Shown: piece after piece, positions 55,486 to 62,105 of the stretch
How the letters are laid out: each line of letters begins with the position of its first letter
How positions within the stretch are numbered: position 1 is the stretch's first letter
Assembly: GCA_040901765.1 (NCBI GenBank)
Contig: JBBDYG010000114.1
Span: 1 to 64,000, forward strand
Reading direction: 5' to 3'
Source of the DNA: JBBDYG01 sp040901765
GTDB taxonomy: Bacteria; Planctomycetota; Planctomycetia; Pirellulales; Lacipirellulaceae
Length of the DNA stretch: 64,000 nucleotides
The notes under the pieces: model-generated
What the model was told of the DNA's origin: nothing
What the model saw: only the letters and a program-made list of their open reading frames with translations
Database searches by the model: none
Translations under genes and position numbers: made by a program

Positions 55486-58110
55486 ATGCGCATCCGCAGT
55501 TCCGCATTGCCGCGACAGCTCCGGTTGGAAGCTCTGGAAACTCGTTGCCTGCTTTCCGGTCAGACCTGGAACATGGCGAGTGATTTCGCCTCAAGCTTCG
55601 TGGGAGGGTTACCGCAGAATAACCCCAACGGCGTCTGGGCATACTACGGCAGTGACGGGACCACGACTTCGTTGCAGCCCACCAACGGCACTTCGCCCAG
55701 CACGTTCGGCGTCGGAGCCGGATGGGCTGAGGCGGACGGCATTCCTTCCTACGCCCGCGGAGGCGTATTTGGATTTCCCGCTCAATCTATCGCCGGACAC
55801 GGTCCCAACCACATCGTCTGGACCGCTCCCACAGAACTCGATTTGGGTGGCGTGGAGATTTCCGGCATCTTTACGCAAGCGCCATTTGAGCCGACGCGCC
55901 AGATGCAGTTGCGTATTTATAAAAACGACGTCAGCGAGCTGATTGCGGTCAATGCGAACTTCGCGGTGCAAAGCACGATCGTGACCTTACCCACTACGCA
56001 GATTGCCATGCAGCCGGGTGATACCCTGAACATCTACGTGGATGGCACGGGCCCACAGGGAAACGGCGTATCGACCTTTTCAGCGTGGAACGTCATCATT
56101 CAGGAGGTTGGGGTCGCAGGCGACTACAACGGCAACGGCGTGGTCGATGCGGCCGACTACACCGTGTGGCGCGACAGCTACGGGCGCACCGGCACCCCGG
56201 GGCAAATCGCCGGCGATGGCACCACCACCAGCAATCTCAACGGCATCCCCGATGGCGTCGTCGATCCCTGGGATTTTGCGTTTTGGAGGCTGAATTACGG
56301 CGAAACGTTCGACCCCGGCGGCACCCCAATCAGCTTCCAACCGGCCGCAATTATCGTGCAGACGAGCGGCGTGACGCTTCCCGACGGAACCCTGCTCGAT
56401 ATTTCGACTTCTCAGACGCAAGGCATTCAGGAAGCGTTCAATCTCTCCGCCGAGCAAGGCTGGGATGTGTTCGTCCTGCCGGGCGCCTACACGCTCAATG
56501 CCCACTTAGACATCGAAGAACTGCAATTGCGAACCTTCCGCTTTGAAGACGCGGTATTCAACTTCACTTCAAATGTCACCGACTTCGGCATCCGATTCGA
56601 CAGCACCATGATGGTGAACTGGTACTGGAAGGGCGGCGCGATCAATGCGCCCTCCGCAACGCATGGAGTTCTCTTTCAGCCGCGGACTCCGCACCCGCTC
56701 GACGGACAAAAATTCGGCACGATTGGCGTGGTCGATAGCCGGTTCCATTTCAACGTCGACATCACCGCCGGAACGAACCGCGTGACGATGAATTCGCTCC
56801 AGGCGACGATCAACGACATCGCCTTCCAGTTCAAGGACATTCTGCCTAATCAGATTCACTACATCGGTGGAGGGTTCGCGGGCTACAACATCTTTGAGCC
56901 GGCCCGGCTTGACGACCCGATACCGTTTGACTTGTTCAACACGGCGGGACGCGTAACCGTTGTGCCTCCCCTGTCGGACATCTCCGCCGGAATTCCAGGG
57001 ACGGTCTGGCTTCCCGACGGTTCTCGACTCAACGTCTCTAACACCCAGACCTTCGGACTGCAGGAAGCGTTCGATTACGCCGCGGCGCACGATCTCGACG
57101 TGCTCGTGTTTGGCCGCGGCGTGCGAAACGTCGCTCCGACCACGAACCTGGGGTTGTACAATTTGACCGCATCGCTGGAGGTCGGCGATCTCGCCGACCG
57201 AATGTACCGCATCTACGGCGTCACGTTCAACTTTCCTGTAGCGGAAGAAGATGCCCTAATTCTAGGCGACGTGGTGGACTCCGACTTTGAGTTGACCGGT
57301 CAGGTGGTCGCCTATACCTCGGAAAACGCGATCATCATCCGCCCCGACGGTCCCGGCGTGCAAAACAGCGTGATCCGCATTCAGGCGATGGTCGGCAGTA
57401 ACAACACTTTCAACACGAATGTGCGGATTGATCCCAGTCTGGCCTCGATTCAGAACAGTCAATTCCTGCTCCACGAGGTGAACACTGGCTATTTCGGCAT
57501 CAAGGTAATGAACCCCTCGGCGACAACTGAATTCAGCGGCAATCTGATCCAATCGCTTCACACCCACGCTGCGGGACACATCGGAGTACAACTGGGAGAG
57601 AATTCGACGAACGCCGCGCAGATTCATTTCAACACGGTGATCGTCCGAACGAACACGGACGGTGTCCCGGCGGCTGCCGCCGCGCAAGTGTGGGGACACT
57701 CCAACACCTTGAACCTCTACGCTCTTAACAGCGGCTTGAGTTTCGGTGTCAAATTTGAACCGAGTTCCGCGAACAACATCTTGTATTACGGATTTATTCA
57801 AGCGGCGACGCCCATAGCTGACGCAGGAACTAACAATTCCTACATTGCAATCGGCGCCGGCGAGGGAAGTCTTGCCGTGCAAGGCGACAGCCTCGGCGGA
57901 AACTTTGCGAACGTCGAGAGCACCGGCGACCAAAGCGGTCCGTTGCTAGGAACGAAGGATCAAGCGGACGTTTGGCTGATCGACGACGAAGACAATGATC
58001 CTTACGCGGCGGCGTTCGCTGCATTGGCCGAGGAGAGCGAATACGAAGAAACAGAGCGCGATGCCTGGCCGTCAGTCGCTGTAGCATGGTTTCCCGACCT
58101 CGCCGCCTAG
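55486..58110 (+). CDS. Large secreted protein: sugar-binding-like domain, dockerin-like module, two beta-helix units
   Basis: 874 residues from ATG 55486 (AAGGAG upstream). The N-terminus 'LRLEALETRCLLSG' is a LEPR-XLL-like export motif typical of giant planctomycete surface proteins. Residues 25-205 match the domain of the PEP-CTERM proteins at 35-38 kb ('NPNGVWAYYGSDG', 'GHGPNHIVWTAPTELDLGGVEISGIF'). Residues 211-275 are dockerin-like ('GDYNGNGVVDAADYTVWRDSYG'). Two beta-helix units follow, starting near residue 296 ('LPDGTLLDISTSQTQGIQEAF') and residue 507 ('LPDGSRLNVSNTQTFGLQEAF'): an internal duplication with a period near 211. There is no PEP-CTERM. It is likely a cell-surface glycan-binding or lyase-like protein. 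Confidence 0.88.
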   Translation: MRIRSSALPRQLRLEALETRCLLSGQTWNMASDFASSFVGGLPQNNPNGVWAYYGSDGTTTSLQPTNGTSPSTFGVGAGWAEADGIPSYARGGVFGFPAQSIAGHGPNHIVWTAPTELDLGGVEISGIFTQAPFEPTRQMQLRIYKNDVSELIAVNANFAVQSTIVTLPTTQIAMQPGDTLNIYVDGTGPQGNGVSTFSAWNVIIQEVGVAGDYNGNGVVDAADYTVWRDSYGRTGTPGQIAGDGTTTSNLNGIPDGVVDPWDFAFWRLNYGETFDPGGTPISFQPAAIIVQTSGVTLPDGTLLDISTSQTQGIQEAFNLSAEQGWDVFVLPGAYTLNAHLDIEELQLRTFRFEDAVFNFTSNVTDFGIRFDSTMMVNWYWKGGAINAPSATHGVLFQPRTPHPLDGQKFGTIGVVDSRFHFNVDITAGTNRVTMNSLQATINDIAFQFKDILPNQIHYIGGGFAGYNIFEPARLDDPIPFDLFNTAGRVTVVPPLSDISAGIPGTVWLPDGSRLNVSNTQTFGLQEAFDYAAAHDLDVLVFGRGVRNVAPTTNLGLYNLTASLEVGDLADRMYRIYGVTFNFPVAEEDALILGDVVDSDFELTGQVVAYTSENAIIIRPDGPGVQNSVIRIQAMVGSNNTFNTNVRIDPSLASIQNSQFLLHEVNTGYFGIKVMNPSATTEFSGNLIQSLHTHAAGHIGVQLGENSTNAAQIHFNTVIVRTNTDGVPAAAAAQVWGHSNTLNLYALNSGLSFGVKFEPSSANNILYYGFIQAATPIADAGTNNSYIAIGAGEGSLAVQGDSLGGNFANVESTGDQSGPLLGTKDQADVWLIDDEDNDPYAAAFAALAEESEYEETERDAWPSVAVAWFPDLAA

Positions 58111-58128
58111 CCGCGATTTTCAAACACC

Positions 58129-58614
58129 TTAATCCGCCGCCACGAAGTCGAGCGGCAAGGCTGTTGTGTATTTCACTTGCTTAAGGGCAAAGCTTGATTT
58201 TATGGAGGCAATGCCGCGGATTTTGGTGAGATGCTCCATGAGAAACCGCTCAAATGCATGTACGTCCGGCACGACCACTCGCAACAAATAATCGGAGTCG
58301 CCGGTCATTAGATAACACTCGACTACCTCGGACCGCGCCGCGATCGCTTGCTCAAAGCCGCGCAAGGTCGGTTCGTCCTTTTTCTCCAGGCTTACTTGAA
58401 TGAAAATGCTGGCTCCCAGCCCAAGTCGCACGGGGTCGAGCAAAGTAACGAATTTGCGAACGTAGCCTTGTTCCTCCAAGGCTCGTACTCGCCGCAAACA
58501 AGCCGAAGGTGAGAGACCTACCGCATTGGCTAAGGCAAGGTTTGAGAGGCGCGCGTTCTGCTGAAGCCGGGTAAGGATTTGGACATCCACTTCCAGCAAC
58601 GGGTGCATTGGCAT
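58129..58614 (-). CDS. Lrp/AsnC-family transcriptional regulator
   Basis: 161 residues from ATG 58614 (GGAGAG upstream; a second in-frame ATG lies at 58608). The N-terminal helix-turn-helix: 'LLEVDVQILTRLQQNARLSNLALANAVGLSPSACLRRVRALEEQGYV'. The C-terminal RAM ligand-binding domain: 'ASIFIQVSLEKKDE', 'RSEVVECYLMTGDSDYLLRVVVPDVHAFERFLMEHLTKIRGIASIKSSFALKQVKYTTALPL'. It is divergent from the E1-type gene across 143 bp and is the obvious candidate to control it in response to an amino acid or keto acid. Confidence 0.94.
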   Translation of the reverse strand: MPMHPLLEVDVQILTRLQQNARLSNLALANAVGLSPSACLRRVRALEEQGYVRKFVTLLDPVRLGLGASIFIQVSLEKKDEPTLRGFEQAIAARSEVVECYLMTGDSDYLLRVVVPDVHAFERFLMEHLTKIRGIASIKSSFALKQVKYTTALPLDFVAAD

Positions 58615-58757
58615 AAAAATTCTCTCCGACACCAAATTGTGATTGATTATTGCGTATTGTCCCTCAAAAAGCATCCGCGCTGCAACCAATGGTCGCCAAA
58701 ATCGGGATAGAATCGTGTCGCCCAACTGACCGGACTCCTTTCGTTGGCGATGCGTTC
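58615..58757. promoter_or_regulatory. Divergent promoter region of lrp-like and E1-like genes
   Basis: 143 bp with an AT-rich core (58614-58660, including 'TTGTGATTGATTATTGCG'). Lrp-type sites are often A/T-rich with flanking C/G; this stretch is the best candidate operator. No TTGCTAAAA element. A Met codon at 58650 would start a longer E1 frame but would place 36 non-family residues ahead of the protein. Confidence 0.4.
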
Positions 58758-61124
58758 ATGGCCACTTACCCAAATCCCGAGATGCGCGGTTCGACTGCCT
58801 GGACGCCCGTAGCACGGCTCTGCATGTTGCAAGCGATCGAGAAAAAGGTGCTCTGGCTTGCTTCTTGGATCATCCATCATGCCAATCACGTTCGGCCGAA
58901 GAAGGACGGCCTCAAGGTGGGTGGCCATCAGGCATCCAGCGCCTCGGTGGTGACGCTGATGACCGCCCTCTATTTCGATGTCCTGCGACCGGATGACCGC
59001 ATAGCCGTGAAACCACACGCAAGCCCAGTCTTCCATGCCATCCAGTATATTTTGGGACGTCAGGGACAGACAAATCTGGAACGATTTCGCGCGTTGGGCG
59101 GCGCGCAGGCCTATCCCTCTCGGACCAAGGATGCCGACGAAGTGGACATCTCTACCGGATCGGTGGGGCTAGGTGTCGCGCAAACGATCTTTTGCTCGCT
59201 CATCCAGGATTACTTACATCTCAAGGGGGCGATGGGTGCCAATCGCAGACTTGGGCGTTTCGTGGCCGTCGTCGGGGATGCCGAGCTTGACGAGGGAAAT
59301 GTCTTCGAAGCACTCTTTGAGGGGTGGAAACACGACCTGCGGAATGTCTGGTGGATAATTGATTACAACCGTCAGAGCTTGGATCTGGTGGTCGAGGACC
59401 AGTTGGTGTCGCGGGTTCAACAAATGTTTCGCGCTGTCGACTGGGATGTGGTTGTGCTGAAATACGGCGAGCGGCTACAGGAGGCCTTCGCCGGACCCGG
59501 CGGCGAAGCGCTTCGCGACTGGATCGACAATTGCCCAAACTCGCTGTATTCGGCGATTGTGTTTCGCGGCGGTGCGGCCTGGCGCGAACAGTTGCACCGA
59601 GACTTGGGCTCGACTTCCGGTATTCGGACGCTGCTCGATTCGCATGATGACCAGGCCCTCCACGCGTTGATGACCAATCTAGCGGGTCACGACCTGAAAA
59701 CGGTTCTCAACGCATTTCATCGCATCGACGACGATCGACCGACGGCCATCGTGGCCTATACGATCAAAGGCTACGGCCTACCGATGGCCGGGCATAAAGA
59801 CAACCATGCCGGACTGATGTCGCCGCAGCAGTTCGAGGCGTTTCGTCAGGAAATGAAGGTACCCCTCGGAAGCGAATGGGATCCCGCAGCGGGCCTCGAT
59901 GTCCCGCTCGAGAAACTCGAAGCATTTTTCACTCAAGTGCCGTTCACGCAGCGGCGCTCACGAAACTACCGAGCTTCGGTTGTGCCAGTACCCCATGACG
60001 TGCCACTGCCCATGAGCGAGGTGATGTCGACTCAGGCCGCGTTCGGCCGCCTGCTCAACGAATTGGCCCGTCATACGCATCCGCTCGTCGAGCGAATGGT
60101 GACGATGTCGCCCGACGTCGCGTCGAGCACGAACCTTGGGCCTTGGATCGCCAAGCAGGGCATTTTCGACCGCCGAGCGCAGCGCAACCATTTCGCCGAG
60201 CAACAGGTAACTTCCAATTTACCATGGTCGGTCGGTCCCCACGGCCAGCACTTCGAGCTCGGCATCACAGAGACAAACCTCTTTCTTCTCTTGGCCGCGG
60301 CGGGACTTGCAGCGGAGCACCATGGCGTGCGGCTCTTCCCCATCGGCACGCTCTACGACCCGTTCATTCACCGCGGGCTCGATGCACTCACCTACGCCTG
60401 CTATCAGAACGCGCGGTTTATCGTCGTCGGAACTCCTTCGGGGGTCTCTCTGGCGCCGGAAGGGGGAGCGCACCAGTCGGTCATCACGCCGCTCATTGGG
60501 ATTGGCCATCCCGGACTGACCTATTTCGAACCGGTGTATGCCGATGAATTGCGCGAGATCGTGATGTGGGGCCTGGAACGCTTGCAAGCGGATGACGGTG
60601 GCTCGCTCTATCTGCGGCTGACAACGCGAAAGCTTCCGCAACCAAGGCGACCAATGACGCCTGACCTGCGTGACGCAGTGCTTGCCGGAGGCTATTGGTT
60701 CGTGCCGCCGAAAGCCAACACACAACGGGTGATCGTAGCGATGGGCGCGATTGTGCCCGAAGCGATCGCCGCGCAGCAGATCCTCGCCGAACGTGGACGC
60801 CCGACGGCGCTGTTTGTGCTCACTTCACCCGATCGTTTATTCCATGAGTGGCAAGAATGGGCCTCTCAACCGGCCGATTCGGGATTATCTCCGCCGTACG
60901 TGCATAAGCTGCTGAAGCAATTGTCTTCCCAGGCAGAGTTAGTGACGGTACTCGATGGACATCCGTTGTCGCTTGGTTGGCTCGGCTCGGTGATAGGGCA
61001 CCGCGTTCGACCGATGGGCGTTACCCATTTCGGCGCTTCCGGCAATCTGAGCGAGGTGCATCTATTGCATCGACTCGATTCCGAGTCGATTGTCGAGGCA
61101 GTTTCTGAGATCACGATAAGCTAA
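58758..61124 (+). CDS. AceE-like homodimeric 2-oxo acid dehydrogenase E1 / transketolase-type enzyme
   Basis: 788 residues from ATG 58758. Thiamine-diphosphate enzyme of the single-chain E1 layout: N-terminal PP domain with 'GDAELDEGNVFEALFEGW' (about 174-191) and 'VWWIIDYNRQSLD', the substrate-side His in 'HASPVFHAIQYILG', then the Pyr domain around 'GPHGQHFELGITETNLFLLLAAAGLAAEHHG' with the catalytic Glu, and a C-terminal transketolase-like domain. It resembles AceE but is shorter (about 790 vs 890 residues). No E2 or E3 gene is near. In Pseudomonas putida a similar E1 (mdeB) lies divergent from an Lrp-type gene (mdeR) and acts on 2-oxobutyrate; the same arrangement here suggests, but does not prove, a branched or short 2-oxo acid. 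Confidence 0.88.
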   Translation: MATYPNPEMRGSTAWTPVARLCMLQAIEKKVLWLASWIIHHANHVRPKKDGLKVGGHQASSASVVTLMTALYFDVLRPDDRIAVKPHASPVFHAIQYILGRQGQTNLERFRALGGAQAYPSRTKDADEVDISTGSVGLGVAQTIFCSLIQDYLHLKGAMGANRRLGRFVAVVGDAELDEGNVFEALFEGWKHDLRNVWWIIDYNRQSLDLVVEDQLVSRVQQMFRAVDWDVVVLKYGERLQEAFAGPGGEALRDWIDNCPNSLYSAIVFRGGAAWREQLHRDLGSTSGIRTLLDSHDDQALHALMTNLAGHDLKTVLNAFHRIDDDRPTAIVAYTIKGYGLPMAGHKDNHAGLMSPQQFEAFRQEMKVPLGSEWDPAAGLDVPLEKLEAFFTQVPFTQRRSRNYRASVVPVPHDVPLPMSEVMSTQAAFGRLLNELARHTHPLVERMVTMSPDVASSTNLGPWIAKQGIFDRRAQRNHFAEQQVTSNLPWSVGPHGQHFELGITETNLFLLLAAAGLAAEHHGVRLFPIGTLYDPFIHRGLDALTYACYQNARFIVVGTPSGVSLAPEGGAHQSVITPLIGIGHPGLTYFEPVYADELREIVMWGLERLQADDGGSLYLRLTTRKLPQPRRPMTPDLRDAVLAGGYWFVPPKANTQRVIVAMGAIVPEAIAAQQILAERGRPTALFVLTSPDRLFHEWQEWASQPADSGLSPPYVHKLLKQLSSQAELVTVLDGHPLSLGWLGSVIGHRVRPMGVTHFGASGNLSEVHLLHRLDSESIVEAVSEITIS

Positions 61125-61152
61125 TTGCATTTTTCATCTGGAGTCGTTACTC

Positions 61153-62085
61153 ATGCCCGAGACACCATTCTTGAAACCGTTGCTGAAAGAAGGCCGCCCG
61201 ATTTGGGTCATGGGCGTTCACGACGTTCTGTCGGCGAAGATCGCGGAAAAGGCGGGGTTCGATGCGGTCGGCATCCAGTCGCTGCAAATGGGTTTTGTCA
61301 ACGGCCAGCCGGACACGGGCGTAATCACTCCCACGGAGCTGCTCGACACCGTGCGGAAGATTCGCCGCTCCGTCAGCCTGCCGATCATGGTCGACTTCGA
61401 GCAGGGGTTCGGCGACGTCTATGCGGCGGTCCACTGGCTTCACGAGTTCGAACGGGCTGGGGCGGCGGCGCTTCACATCGACGACTGTGGCATGATTTAC
61501 AAATGTGTATTCTGCCCGCCGCATGTGCCGGAATTGGAGACCATGGAAAGCACCTGCGAGAAAATTCGCGCCCTCGTGGGAGAGCGTTACAACGAGAACT
61601 TCATGATTTTCGGTCGCGCTTCGAGCTATGCCTGCACAAAGTTTCGCAGCGAAGAGGAGCGGCGAGCCAACTGGGTGCGGCGGTCCCAGGCGTACAAGCA
61701 GGCCGGCTCCGACGCGATTTTCGCCATCGCTCCCTCCCTGGAGCACGCGCAATTCTTTCGTAGCCAAATCGACGGTCCGATGGTGATCATCCGCACGCTT
61801 GGCACACAAATGAAGCAGAAGGAAGACCGTCTAGAGTACGACAATCGGCTGATGGAAGCCTCGGTCGATGACCTGTTCCAACTAGGCTACCAGATTCAGT
61901 GTGAGCCCTCGACCCTTTTAGGCGTGGCGGCAAACGCGATGATGAAAGCGGCCACGCGGGAGCGGGCCAGTGGCCGGATGATCGATCTCCAAGAGGAGCA
62001 CGGCAATTTATACGACATCCTCAACACCTGGATGAACGTGCCAGAAGTAATCCGAATTCGACAAACGTACTGCGACAAGAAGTAA
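61153..62085 (+). CDS. Isocitrate lyase/PEP mutase family enzyme
   Basis: 310 residues from ATG 61153, 28 bp after the E1-like gene. TIM-barrel family motifs: 'VMGVHDVLSAKIAEKAGFDAVGIQSLQMGF', metal-binding 'PIMVDFEQGFGDVYAAVHWLHEFERAGAAALHIDD', and 'FGRASSYACTKFRSEEE'. The catalytic loop, KKCGH in isocitrate and 2-methylisocitrate lyases, reads 'YKCVFCPP', so the Cys is kept but the loop differs. The family includes isocitrate lyase, 2-methylisocitrate lyase, PEP mutase, oxaloacetate hydrolase and dimethylmalate lyase. If the E1 makes propionyl-CoA, a methylisocitrate lyase role would fit, but this is speculative. No signal peptide. Confidence 0.85.
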   Translation: MPETPFLKPLLKEGRPIWVMGVHDVLSAKIAEKAGFDAVGIQSLQMGFVNGQPDTGVITPTELLDTVRKIRRSVSLPIMVDFEQGFGDVYAAVHWLHEFERAGAAALHIDDCGMIYKCVFCPPHVPELETMESTCEKIRALVGERYNENFMIFGRASSYACTKFRSEEERRANWVRRSQAYKQAGSDAIFAIAPSLEHAQFFRSQIDGPMVIIRTLGTQMKQKEDRLEYDNRLMEASVDDLFQLGYQIQCEPSTLLGVAANAMMKAATRERASGRMIDLQEEHGNLYDILNTWMNVPEVIRIRQTYCDKK

Positions 62086-62105
62086 ACCTCACAGGCGAGA
62101 ATTCA

